From assembly GCA_963920765.1 (NCBI GenBank), contig OY987246.1, forward strand, positions 8,372,501 to 8,436,500: a DNA stretch of 64,000 nt, in the 5' to 3' direction. Source of the DNA: Ulota crispa (taxonomy: Eukaryota > Streptophyta > Bryopsida > Orthotrichales > Orthotrichaceae). The notes under the pieces are model-generated. The model was given only the letters and a program-made list of their open reading frames with translations. It searched no databases and was not told the DNA's origin. The translations under genes and the position numbers were made by a program. Shown piece by piece: positions 24,886 to 36,341 of the stretch (position 1 is the first letter of the stretch; the number at the start of each line of letters is the position of its first letter).

Positions 24886-25195
24886 AAGTGACTCGGGCTC
24901 CCTAGTGGATGAAAAGTGTTTGGGCCCCTCTCAAAACCCTCTCAAACTCTCTTATTTAGAGAGTTTAGCAAGCCACTCTTCAAGCCACTGTTCATGCACT
25001 ATTCACCTTAAGTTTAGTGAGCTTTATCCTCTTCTTCCCTAGATAAGTGGTCTAACTACTTATTTATGGGGTGTGTTGGAGTGTAAGGCCACCTTTTCAA
25101 AGAGCATGAGTGGAGATTGAAAGCCTTTAAGCCTCGCCAAACCATATGAAAAACTTTGAGCGAGCCTGGACTGGTGGAGATGCTATGAGCCATCC
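24886..25195. mobile_element. Candidate hAT-like MITE
   Basis: Ends GGCATCTCCACAAGTGACTC and, read inwards from the right, AGCATCTCCACCAGTCCAGG. Interior rich in short inverted phrases. No clear target duplication. Confidence 0.55.
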
Positions 25196-25423
25196 CCAAG
25201 TGGTGGCACTGTGCTTTTACAAGCCTCATGCTTTCTGATTACTTGGCAGATATTGCCTTAGATTTTATTGTTTTTGTTGTTTGGTAGACATAGCCTTAGA
25301 TTTTGTTGTTTTGAATTGAATTTGGTCATGTCTCATGGATTCTATTTCCAAACCATTTTTGAATATGACTTTTGTGCTTTGTCCTTATTTATCCTTTTTT
25401 GTGTCAAAAAAAAAAGACATATT
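25196..25423. other. Unclassified gap with a local 40-bp duplication
   Basis: catagccttagattttgttg recurs in slightly altered form at 25250-25312. No gene. Confidence 0.4.
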
Positions 25424-27489
25424 CTAATTGGGACAACGCTATTTGGTGAGCATAACTTGGTGAGCACAGAGCGGCAAGCCAAGAATATGTGAGTAGTGAG
25501 CCAAGATTTGATGGGCAGCAAAAAAATTTGGAGAAAAAATAAATAAATTAGAAAATGACTCATTTTTGTATAGAGATGACATGTTTTTTTTAAATTTTTA
25601 TGTTGTATAATATTTTTCCTATGACTACGGAAACTGAAAGCCCTATGACCATGGGCAGATAGCTATGGATAATTGGCTTAGTCATTGATGAAAAATACTT
25701 GAGATGGTTCTTTGTGTACATTTAGGAACACAAAGTAATATGGCAAAAAAAACATATTATAGATAAATCACTAATTGAATGATGAAGAAAATGACTAATA
25801 AGAGGTAGCCTCCACACATGAATCACCTTGAAATATATGTTGCACAAAAGCAACTATCAAATACAAAGATGCATGGTAGGTGTCATCAACAGGCGTTTCA
25901 CCTCCAAAAACTAAAGGTATGTGCATATATAAAAGGGTCGCTTTCAGAGTCTACCTTACAAACTATGGTGAATAGTGCATTGACCACATTTGCCAAGCGC
26001 CCCTATAAGCATCTCTTTCAAGTACAGACATGTGCACTCAAGAAACAACTAAATGGTAAGCAAGTACTGCTTTATCTTGTTTCCTAATTCTGATTGCAAC
26101 ATAACTATGCACCCAAATCTTGAATGAGGAATGAGGGTGACCTTTTGAATTTGACCACAAATCAAATTAGCTAATGCACAATTATTTGATTGATTGGTCG
26201 TACGCCCCTTTAAACAACATTGTAAAGGCTTTCTAGACCTTGTTTTAGGGTGCTCATCTGGAAGTGCAGGAGATGGGACTCTGACAAGTCAATGATTACA
26301 GTCTTACTGATGATTGGCCAAAAATATGTCTTAGAGAAATCTCTTGGCATTGAGGGAGTTGAAATCTAGCCTGCTCAAATGCTAGAATCTCCTTGGTGCT
26401 CAAATTTGTACCAAATTTCACTGGCCAGATTTCCGGTTTGTACCTTTGACATAGCGATTGATGTTACATTGCAGAAATACAATTTGCATCACTTCCACCT
26501 TGTTCTCTTTGAAGTTTGTCATGCCGCCAGTATATGTTGGAGCTGCTGTATTACAATTTTGTTGCACAATTTGGCTGTGCACTTCTTCTTTGTATTGACT
26601 TGTTGTGCAAAGCATGCCTTTGCTAAACAGCTAAATAAACAAGCTATATGGCATTTGCTCTTATCACATGCAGTCTCCATAATAGCAATTACATGACCTA
26701 TAGGAAGTGGAAGAAAATTATTGGTTGCAAAACCTAAAACAAACTCAGAAGGCAAACCATGTGAAGGATAATCTTCAGATATATGCTATAAAATGCTATT
26801 GTTAGCATGCACAATTGTCCTTGGAATTCCAACTCAAGGTTGTGCGTAGTTCACTTTGTTTAGATGGTGGGATTCTGACTCTGACCCATGAGGAATGTGG
26901 GCCTTTTGCTTCAAGGACCCAAAAACTTCCTCCCCTTCAAAGTGTGGCTGATGAGTGCAAAACTCGCTTGCACCGGGAACTTGATCCATCATGACATTTA
27001 GTCTTGCAGGGTCTTATGATTGGCAAAACAATGAGCGGCACGTATTTGCAACTCCTCCGTACTTGGCCCTTGTCCACCATGGTCACCTTGCAAAATTGAT
27101 TATATTGTACAACTTGTAGAGAAGCACAAACATAATCTTCCACAGTTGCAACATACAGATCAGGACCACAATTTCCTGATTGCTAGAGCCACTTGTTTTG
27201 GATTGACTCCATTAAATTACAAGATGGCATCTCAACACATTTGTCATCACTTAGTTTCTGCTGGAAAAACATTAGAATATTAGTAAACATCCAAATGAAA
27301 AAGCCAAGAAGAAGATTTTGAGAAGAAGCTAAATTACAAGTAGGTCTTTCAGCTGAAGAGGACACTTTAGGGTCTACAGCAGTAGGGTTCATCATTATGT
27401 ACAAGACCACAAGGGACAGCGTGAGGATAGCTACAAGGGTGGCTTAGTTTGATGTCACGACTTCTAGATTTCTAAGAAGGGTCTCAAGG

Positions 27490-27720
27490 CAGAGAGGGTT
27501 GGCCTTGGCATCAAAGTTGTGCACCAAGTGAGGACATTTGTCAATTAAGGAAGGGTCTTGAGGACGAGACCGCTGGCCTTGGCATGAAAGTTGTGCACCA
27601 AGTCAGGACATCCGACAATTATGGAAGTGTCTTGTGGCCAAGAAGGCTCGTCCTCACATCTAAATTGTGTGCCCACTGCTAAACGAGAACATTTGGCAAT
27701 GAAGGGAGTATCTTTTAGCC
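27490..27720 (-). repeat. 72-bp tandem repeat, about three copies, within the transposase-like frame
   Basis: Matching positions recur at 27499, 27572 and 27644, a 72-73 bp period. On the minus strand this is a 24-residue repeat with a conserved Cys-Pro and an LVHNFxAKA motif. A period divisible by three and an open minus-strand frame suggest the repeat was once coding. Function unknown. Confidence 0.6.
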
Positions 27721-28832
27721 GAGGCAACTAACCTATATGGTTAGATCTTAAAGCCATTGGGAAAACATAACGGATGCGCTTCAAGGTAATACAAATATTT
27801 GGCTAATAGAATCATAGACAAGAAAGAAGGCAAAATTAAAGTAAAGTTGGAGGGACCAAATTACATACCAAATGCATGAAACCACCCCACTGGCGATAAT
27901 AAAAATGCTAGAATGCCAACCACAAGTCAAGACAAGGAATTGCCTCATGGGTTGCTGCGCCGGAGGAAAGCCACCACGCTCGGATTGCGTAATATCTTGA
28001 TTGCACTTCGGCAAGCGTAGGTGAGTTCTTGTATTGTTTGCAAAGCTGACGATGTTGGTGTTGCAGGTCAAAACAAATATTTGCCTTTGTGTATTTTTTT
28101 AAAGACTGCACCTAGTAGAATAAATAAGTGCGCTCACGGTCCAGCATGGGAACTTTTGGATCACCAAAATCGTAAACTTGGCAAACATCATTCTAATTTT
28201 CTTGGGCGCTGTCTGCCTTGAACCCTTTAGAATTTGCAAGGGAGACACCATTTTGGTAGCAAACTTTGTTCAAATTCTTCCAAAAGAGTATTTGAGCTAC
28301 AACGTCTTTTGATTGCATATCACAAAGAGCAATAGTCTGCACCCGACATAATGTGGAATCATACACATGACATGCCATGTGAGTTACCTAGAATCTAGCA
28401 ACTTGGATTACATTTAAAACTGCTGCAAGATCTAGACGTGCCTCTTGAACCAAAATTAGCATCTTGGATTCTAGAGATTTCAACTTAGAAAGAGAAAAAT
28501 AAGTATTTGGTTTTGCAGGGTTTGTATAGATACTAAGAGATAGTGATTTTGAATTTCTGTCATTGATGCTTATAAATTTAGGCAGGCTGAAAACCAATGT
28601 CATGACTTTTGGCTCGGAAGTGACGCTCTCATACACAAGATAGGATTTGTGTTGTTAAAAGTTGTGCCACAAAAGGAGGATAGACAAGCTGATCCAGGCA
28701 ACGCCTAATGTATTTCATGACAAGGTAGATCTTGCTTGTAATTCTCCAAATAAAATTTGAGCGTGATTTAGTAATGATCAAATGTGCAGCACAACTTTGA
28801 GCACCATGGGGCTGCTCTTGTGCCCGAGACAA
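27545..28832 (-). pseudogene. Decayed transposase-like gene (RNase H-fold/MULE-like), stops in frame
   Basis: One minus-strand frame can be read from 28636 down to 27545, broken mainly by TAG codons at 28388, 28193, 28112 and 27908. The protein segments are gene-like: MACHVYDSTLCRVQTIALCD, then QSKDVVAQILFWKNLNKV, GFKADSAQEN, a Lys/Gln-rich helical stretch, then AIRAWWLSSGAATHEA and, across a stop, YRQWGGFMHLV. A strand-turn-strand followed by an Asp in KADSAQ suits the DDE core of MULE or related transposases. An N-terminal part (28629-28832) lies in another frame, so at least one frameshift is present. The low-coordinate end carries three copies of a 24-residue repeat. I recall similar proteins in seed-free plants, but family assignment needs a profile search. 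Not functional as it stands. Confidence 0.5.
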
Positions 28833-28998
28833 GGTCTCTGTGCTTTAAAGTTGTGCAACAATTAAATAAAATCGAGTTGTTAATGAAATATGACACTTTG
28901 GAATTAGCAAAGTTTGAGTAATTTCTCATAACTTTTCACCTCAAGTCATTTTCTTCTGGTATATCTGATCTTTGCACAAGTTTAGAAGCAAGAGGGCC

Positions 28999-29620
28999 AG
29001 TCTCGTGAACAAGATGGTCTCTCAGCACCAAAGTCCAGGATCATTTGCATTACCTACCGCTAGCAGGTACACGATTGGGAGTTAAGTTTGGCACTCTCGT
29101 GAGCAAGAGAGGGGCAGGGAACCTTTCAAGTCTTGGAGCAACTATTGCCAACTAGTCCCGATGTGGCACGACTTGGCAAGCCGGAGGACCACTCTTGTGT
29201 GTGAGAGAGGGATCCAAAACCTTGAGGTTGTAATCTGCCTCTTGCCTGCCACTTCCACCGTCGTACGAAGTGGCACGCCGGAGGATCACTCTCTTGTGCG
29301 AGAGAGGGGTTCTGAACCTTCAAGTCGTGGACCGCCTCTAGCTTGCCACTTCCAACGTGGCACAACATGGGAAGCTGGAGGATTACTCCCGCGTGCAAGA
29401 GAGGGGTCTAGAACCTTCAAGTCTTGGACCCTCTTTTGCCTGCCACTTCCGCCTCATCAAGACTCAGCTCTTTGAAATCTCACTCTCGTTTACAAGAGAA
29501 GGATCTAGAACCTTCAAATCTTGGAGCACATCTTGCCTGCAATCTCCACCATGGCACAACCTGGCTCTCTAGGAGATCACTTTTGTGCGCAAGAGAAGAG
29601 CCGCGGGGGTTCAAGACCTT
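28999..29620. repeat. 97-bp tandem array, six to seven degenerate units
   Basis: The landmark cactctcgtgxgcaagag recurs at about 28999, 29092, 29190, 29287, 29383, 29481 and 29578, giving steps of 93-98 bp. Units also share cttgcctgccacttcc and a gtggcacxacttgg segment. GC content is higher than the surroundings. The array sits between the two pseudogenes of the 6.5-kb transposon. Long open frames cross it on both strands, which is a by-product of its composition; I do not call a gene. Confidence 0.75.
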
Positions 29621-29859
29621 CTGCTTTTGTGGGTCAAGTGGTCAATTTTGGACCCACTATGATAGCATAGTTGATAAGAGTTCAAGGACGGCCTGACTGC
29701 CAATGGCATCGTCTTAGGATAGTGTGTCCATGTATGCAATTTTGTCTAGCAAAATAGGAACTAGAGTATAAGCATGGCCAAAATGTAGGAGTGCAGCAAA
29801 TCATTTTGATGTTATGTACTCATTGCAACAAATTTGTTGTGATTGCAAAATCAAGGTAC

Positions 29860-31271
29860 CCATGCTTGAGTGTTTGATGGAGTTCCACGTTTGAAGAATG
29901 GTTGTGATCTTGTCATTATGGATCTTCTAGATGACCTTCCAATTCCAAGGCTTTCTGGACCTAATTCTGAAGTTCCATTATGGAATGTCAAGAAACTTGG
30001 GTATCTAGAAAGTATTTTGGATTTTGATGCAATTTTTTTACACAACTATGGAGTTGTGATATTATTTCACGCCTCCTTTAATGAGATGGATCATTGTATC
30101 AAGCGCTTACTCAAGACATTTGGGTTCAAGTTACACAAACAGTGGTTTGGAACAAACTAAATGCATCTCACAAATGCAAGTGACTATGCAGAAACAGTAA
30201 GTGGATTCTTCTATTGATTTTTCAATGTTTGAATTTAAGGTATTCTTCTACATGCTTGGATACTAGCAACTTCTCCTATGTACTTGCAGTCACTTTGATT
30301 TACTACCAATTTATTTGTGCATAATCTAAAAGTGCTACTGCGGTCCAACTTTCAATTCAGAGAAATCCCGAGGCTAAGACTGCATGTATTAATGTTGGCA
30401 AAGACAACATTCTCTTAACTATGTCACAAAGGATACACAAGTTCATTTCAAGGGTCAGCCCTTCAAGGGTGCATGTAAAAAGGACGCGGTCCTTTTGCAG
30501 CTGCTAGTCCAGGCTACTACTCTCTTTGAAGATGTTGTGATTGATAGTACAGCTGCATGCAGTAGGTTATTTACTAATCTTCTATATTTTATGTCTTTTG
30601 ATATATTCTATATTTGTAGTATGTGGTTAATTTACCAACGTTTGCTTGTTGTTGTTTGCATGAGGTAGCATTCAGGCTTGTCATGACTCAAGTCGGCGCA
30701 TAGTTGCCATGGAGGAGGACACGCTTTGTTTTTTACAATCATTTTTTGCCAATGGCGTGAGAGGCTGCAGTTGGTTCTGCTAAGAGGCAACAAGTATCTT
30801 CCTTGACTCCTTCAGGTGATTCCAAGGAGGCAAATTTTGACAAAGAAGATGTACATGTTTTCCTCAATCAATTCTATAAGTAAGTTTCTCCCTTCCCTTA
30901 CTAATGTCTTTTCTTTTTTGAATCTTTATCATGTAAATTTGTTCTTGATCCTAAATTCTAAACCATGTTTTTACAGCCCAAGCATAGAGAACAATTTTGT
31001 GATGCCTTGTTATGCAAAGGCCACAGCCCAAGTCATGGAAAAATATGGTGTCGTAGAAAAAAAATTGAGGCCTTTTCGTGGAGATTCTAGAATGCGTCGC
31101 TTTCTCCAAATTTTTGCAATGGAGCTTGATTCAAGCAAGGTGGAAGCTTTTGTGGAGGCTAGCTTGAGTGTTAGAGGAATCTCTTTGTCAAGTTCCCTAT
31201 CACTTTTAGTAGTGAACTTGGACAGCAATTCTGATGATTTGGAGACTGTTCCTTTGTTAGCCTCATATTAG
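29860..31271 (+). pseudogene. Decayed intron-containing gene resembling a beta-class N4/N6 DNA amino-methyltransferase
   Basis: Coding-quality segments run in order. The first, 29873-30157, contains GCDLVIMDLL and a later strand NYGVVILFHA followed by GFKLHKQWFGTN. The second, about 30360-30561, holds a KKDAVLLQLLVQATTLFEDV block then IDSTAAC. The third, 30665-30879, begins SIQACHDSSRRIVAMEED and ends in a basic SAKRQQ tract. The fourth is 30977-31271, ending at TAG. Introns 30562-30664 and 30880-30976 are GT-AG and keep the frame. The order matches the permuted beta class (motif IV, then X, then I): DLVIMD for motif IV, KKDAVLLQLL for X, DSTAAC...RRIVAMEED for I. The catalytic [DNS]PP[YF] motif is not intact: MDLLDD stands in its place. 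A TAA after WFGTN and frameshifts near 30430 and 30760 break the gene. The C-terminal 97 residues match no family I know. The methyltransferase identity is inference from motifs. Confidence 0.48.
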
Positions 31272-31969
31272 AGAGTTCAAAAACTCTCTTATTTCGTTTT
31301 CAATGAGTTTTTTTGGGTGTCTCTAACTATATATTGTATGCTCTCATTTGATTTCTTCTTTATTTCTTGTGTTAATCACTAGTTTGGAAACTTGCACTTG
31401 CTCATTGGAACTAAGTCGTATTACTTCTTCTTTGCTCTTTAATTTTCTTAGCTTTGTTAATTTGGTGATTTTTTCTTCTAAAGCTTGTTCTTGTATAAGG
31501 TCTAATATATATATATATGTTTTTCTATTTTACTCACTTCAATATCCCAAATATGCTCACAACCACTATTATGGGCTAATTTTTAAATTCTATATCTTTA
31601 CTCTTCACCATTGTTTGTATGCGATTTGTCCATTTTATACGAATGATTTTTCCCTAATTTCTACCCCAAACCTTACAATTTCTTTGGCTTACATCTTCTA
31701 TTTTAATGCCCACCCCAAGCCCACGCTTTTAGGTACCACCTTCCACGATTTGAAGAATTCCATTTTTATAAACAATTTATTCAAATAAACCACTTGCACA
31801 ATCCAAATTTTTGGGCATAGATCATCTAAGTCTTTGCCCAAAGTTTTTCCGCGGTTTTAGGTACTTCTATCCATGGGTATAGGATTTTCATAACATTTTC
31901 TCAATAATTTAGGCTCACGGCTCTGTGCTCTGTGCTCTATGCTCACTAAATAGCAATCCCCCCCTAATT

Positions 31970-33985
31970 GCAAGATTGTGAGGATTAACTTTTAAGAAAG
32001 TTTTTCCCACTAATCTTGAATAATGAAGTTTCATCTTCTATACTTTATATTGTTGTCTGAAAATCTTAGTTTCAATATTTTCATCATACAAGGTGTGTAT
32101 TCTAGCAAGTACTTTCAGTACGATTTTTTTTTTAACCACTATAAGTCACAAAACAAGTCTCTGAATCTTTGGATACTATCAAATATTACAAAATCACATT
32201 ATGTTTAGAATATATTTTAAATTTTCTGTTTAGCTATTTGTTCAAAACGTAGCAAAATATGACATTTTGTGTTGTATGTTGCTTGAAAAGATTACTTCAA
32301 TGATAACATAGAACCCTTGTTAGTGCAAGAAAGACTTTAATCTCACAATTTTTTAATAAAATGCCTCAAATGTACTGCTTGAATTTATCTTCCATTTTCT
32401 TTTGTCCATCTAAATAGATGCATCTTTGAAGGCCAAGCAAGTTCCTCATTTTGGTACTTCTCATTTACAATTACCAAATCAATTATGATAAATGATGACT
32501 TATTCATTGCTTTTGGATATTAAAAGACTTACATTTGATGAGAAGTTTATTGATTTTCATGAATAGTATAGACACAAGGCACCTTTCTAAATTCAAGTGT
32601 TGATAAAGTTCTATAGTAAATTATTTTATAGATATAAAAATGTGCATTCTACATCAACTCAATAAAGGCTTGGTAGTATTTTCATCCAATTCATCTATTA
32701 CCTCCCAACATTCAATTCCATATCCAATTTTGATAATACACAATCTAGAATAAAAAAGCATACCACCAGTACACTAGGGCAACATTGTTAATGTAATAAT
32801 AACAAATTACTTATACTAATAAGCAATTTTGACTACTAAAGGCACATTAGAAGTAGTGAGACATTTGTAGTTTTTTTAACATAGCAATTGATTTGATCAA
32901 CCTAACATATGGGTTGCCAATGTTAGCAATAAGGTTTTTTTGTGTTGTGAGAGTCAAAATAATAATAATGTATTTTTTAATTTTTATCTACAAAACAAAA
33001 AAATTAAGATACTAAAATTAAGATAATGAAATCTTGAGATTGGATGAAATCTCATGCCTTTCCTAATCTTAGTCCCAATTGTGTCATGTATTTAGGGGAT
33101 TCAAATTGTTTAATTATATATTGAAGAATAGATTTTTTGGAGTGTAAAGCAATAAGGATGAAATTATTATTTTTCAACATTGGAATGTGGCTATTTGTAT
33201 ATTACTCATTAGAGTCCTTATTGATCATAATTATTTGTTGAGATACTAAATAAATTCATTATGGCAATTTTACATCACTTCTATGCTCAACAACGCATAA
33301 TTACACTAACATCTTGAAATTAAGAATGAGAACCATCTCCAATTTTATAAGATAATAGGATTAGAATTCTTCACATGTCTTAAATTGAAAATAAGGTCTC
33401 TGTCAATTCTATTTTTTAAAGTGTTTCAAGAAAGTTTAATCCTCACACATTTGCGTGTTTGAAAACTTCATATTGCACATATTATATGAGAAAAGAAGTT
33501 CTTACTATTCTTAAAGATACATTACTTGTTTGTTCTTGACAAAAATGAAAGTAAATGATATTTACAAACTTTGAGTTAAAATAAAAAATATAACTGTATC
33601 TATTTATTTTCATGTAAATTGTATAAAAAATCCATTATATCTTTGAATAGATTCAAGATGTACAATGTAACAATAGGAAAAATGAGCAAAGGGACTAATT
33701 TAGATCTTGTAATGGCCAATCATGATACTTGGCATTTTTTATATCATAGATTTGTTTTTTCAAATAAACTACCCTTGTTCATTAAAAAATTGGTGGTGGC
33801 TTGTAAATGATGCTCTTCATGAGATTGATGAAGCTCCAAAGGGTATGATATATCAAAAGTAAAAATACAAGTCACACAATCCAAGTAAAGAGTAGATTTG
33901 AACGTTACTAGAAGAATGCCTTTGGTAGTCAATGAGGAGAGGAGGTGCTCAAGCTAGTGCCTTTCCATGATTGACTTGTAGTGTA
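31970..33985. other. No gene recognised
   Basis: AT-rich; only chance ORFs under 70 codons. Confidence 0.4.
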
Positions 33986-33989
33986 GCAT

Positions 33990-34350
33990 ATCTTACAATC
34001 CTTTAGGACATACATGCTTCTAAGGAGTTATTCTTGTAAAACATACACATATCAAGAAAATGTTATTGCAAGACAAACAAGCTTTGAGTAGATTTGCTTG
34101 TAGGACATGCATGCTTAGAGTAAAGAATATTGTACAACATGCAAGTTTTGAGCAATTGATTTCATTGAACAAACATAATTTAAGTAAACACTCTTCCAAG
34201 GCATTCATGATTCAAGTGAGGACTACTTTTGAACATGTATGCTACTAGTAGACTCTCATGCAAGATATGAAAACTTGGAGTAGATATTTACAACATACAT
34301 GCTTCAATTAGACACTCTTGTAGGACATGCATGTTTTAAGTTGATTTCCT
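33990..34350. repeat. 32-bp degenerate tandem array, about 11 units
   Basis: The phrase ggacatgcatgcttnga recurs at 34006, 34038, 34070, 34103, 34134, 34168, 34199, 34231, 34262, 34291 and 34323. This is a regular 32-bp step despite heavy divergence. It is old, and has no distinct spacers. Confidence 0.8.
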
Positions 34351-35142
34351 TTGAAATTGATAATACTATTACTCTTTGCAAAATAAAAAAGTTTAAAGTA
34401 GTTTTGGTGTTAACTACATCATTGCTCTTGAAAACTAACAGAACTTTGCTTTCACTTTTATTATTTTGTTTTTGTTCATCTCAATTTGTTCTCATTTTTT
34501 GCTGTGAACTCTTTCATGCAATCAACACTTTGCCTAACATATTTTGTTGCAAATAAGTTTCTTGTACAAAACAAGGAAATCATTCAAGTTGCTTTATTCT
34601 CCCTTTAGATGTTTAGATGGATGTTCCATGTCTTCCTTTGAAATGACTAAAATATCAAATTAATCTAATACACAATCATACATATTAAAAAAATGCTAAT
34701 AATTCATCTTAATAGCACCATCAATGCTATGCAAGAGAAGCATTTGAACAAGGATATTGTTGCCAAGAGCTCAAATGTCCATCCAATAGGGACAAGTAAT
34801 TTGTTTTTTTGGTCCTGCAAGTGGCAAACTTTATATTGTATTTTGAAAATTTATTGTATTTTAGAGTTTGTATGTTACACACAAAGATTTTGTCAATGCC
34901 ACTTTTGAAGACATTTGAAAACATGTACTTTGTGAAGTCATTCTTATGATTGTAATTTCCTCATGAACCTCCTATTCTTGCTTGTACTTCTACCACCATG
35001 ACAAAATGCACATCTCTCCTTCATATTGGGCTAGCATTGAAGCGTTGCGCACTTAAACTAGGTGGCCAAATTTTGAAGCGGCAATTTCATTGCCACACAC
35101 ATTGTATTCCAAATTTACATTGGATGTGGGCATTGAGGTTGT
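34351..35142. other. No gene recognised
   Basis: AT-rich DNA, no supported feature. Confidence 0.35.
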
Positions 35143-35146
35143 TTAA

Positions 35147-36066
35147 CCCCTAAATTCTTGAGTGTCTCATCAAGGGACAAATGAGATTTTGGGCAGGTAC
35201 CTATAGCCTAAATTTTTGTTTTGACTTTTTGAATTTTTTTTGGATGATAGGAAAGCACATTGGCTTTTGAGGCATATAATTTTATTCCAATCTATGCCCA
35301 AAAGCAAAAGTTATGCCTACAAAAGCAAAAATTTATGGAGATCGGGCAGCAATTTTTTTACAAAAACTTGAATTTTTTTTTAAAAAAGTCCTCTCTTAGG
35401 TTATAGTTTTGTTTACATCTGAAGCTTTGATTCATTCCATTTGGACTAGTTATGATAAAGTTCTGGACAGTCTTGTTTTTTGGGCAATTCAAGCATCTTC
35501 TTGAAAAAATAACTTGTAAACTTCATTTTTGAATGCAAGTTTAACATTTTTTCAAAGGATTTGGTGGAGAGGGTGAGGTTTGCTTTCTAGAACAATCTCA
35601 GCATAGGAATTATTGCCTTTCAATTCCATTGCAAGGTTATTGATAGTTCAAGTTTTTGTTCAATCTCAAACTTTTTCCCACCTAATGTTTTTTTTAAGAA
35701 TGAAAATTAAACGTTTTTTGTTTTGATTTTTTCCCAAGATTCTCAACTTAAATTTGCACCATAAAAAAATAAACCTCAAAACTTTGTGTTGCAAAAAATT
35801 TAAGTTAGAAAGTTCATAGTCAAATAATCTAGTCATGCGAGGTGCAAAAATGTTTGTTTATTACACTTTAAACGCAAGTATCTTGCAATTTAGGTGGTCA
35901 AATTTTTTGAATCTTTTTTTCCACATTCTTATACTAGTCTAGTACAAGATCCTATAGTCAGATATGCAAAAAGACCAATTTTCAAACATTTTTACTCTTT
36001 GCAATAGAAATGGCAATTTTGAGTGTCTTTTGACAAAATAAAGACCCTAGGACCAGGCTTTAGGGG
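35147..36066. mobile_element. TTAA-type element, 920 bp
   Basis: Bounded by TTAA at 35143 and 36067. Ends CCCCTAAATTCTTGAG and GGACCAGGCTTTAGGGG. The interior follows the family plan (gggacaaatgagattttggg near the left end) but is strongly diverged. Confidence 0.82.
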
Positions 36067-36118
36067 TTAAGGTAGCAATTTCTAAGTACAACTACCATCT
36101 AAAGTAGGAGGTTCCTAA

Positions 36119-36341
36119 CCCCTAAAAGGCCCTTGGGCTCTAGAGCTATGGTACCAAATACGGTTGCAACCAATATTCAGAAGTTTGAATCAATTAGAAA
36201 TTAAGTGTTACAACCATACATACTGAAGGGTTGTATAATGGTGGGTGCATAAAAAAATTTGAAAGCCCTCAAAGCAGCTCAAATACGTCCGTACATAGGG
36301 CCATACATACGGCCGCAAAGGGCTTTCGTGACATTCAAGGG
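36119..36341. mobile_element. Short TTAA-type MITE, 223 bp, sister of 10332-10543
   Basis: Ends CCCCTAAAAGGCCCTTGG and ACATTCAAGGG, flanked by CTAA (36115) and TTAA (36342). The interior is the reverse of 10332-10543. Confidence 0.82.

Larger units (their letters stand above)
25430..31963. mobile_element. 6.5-kb TIR transposon carrying transposase-like and methyltransferase-like genes (decayed)
   Basis: The left end (25430) reads GGGACAACGCTATTTGGTGA. The right end, read inwards from 31963, gives GGGGGATTGCTATTTAGTGA, and both continue through a shared GAGCACAGAGC about 20 bp further in. Each end abuts the 6-bp CTAATT (25424-25429 and 31964-31969), a plausible target-site duplication. The interior holds a minus-strand transposase-like pseudogene (27545-28832), a 72-bp tandem repeat within it, a 97-bp tandem array (28999-29620), and a plus-strand, intron-containing methyltransferase-like pseudogene (29860-31271). 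The flanks 25450-27500 contain short open frames on both strands that I cannot assign. Superfamily is uncertain: a 6-bp duplication is unusual, so the true duplication may have mutated. The unity of the two genes in one element is inferred from the end pair. Confidence 0.62.

Noticed and set aside
29161..29696. Several overlapping ORFs in the 97-bp array
   Set aside because: Open on both strands because of repeat composition; no start context or domain.
31348..31788. 146-codon plus-strand frame after the methyltransferase-like gene
   Set aside because: Low-complexity, hydrophobic translation of T-rich DNA; likely 3' flank of the pseudogene.
33990..34350. Regular 32-bp repeats suggesting a CRISPR-like array
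   Set aside because: No conserved repeat with unique spacers; units diverge throughout, and the context is a plant genome.
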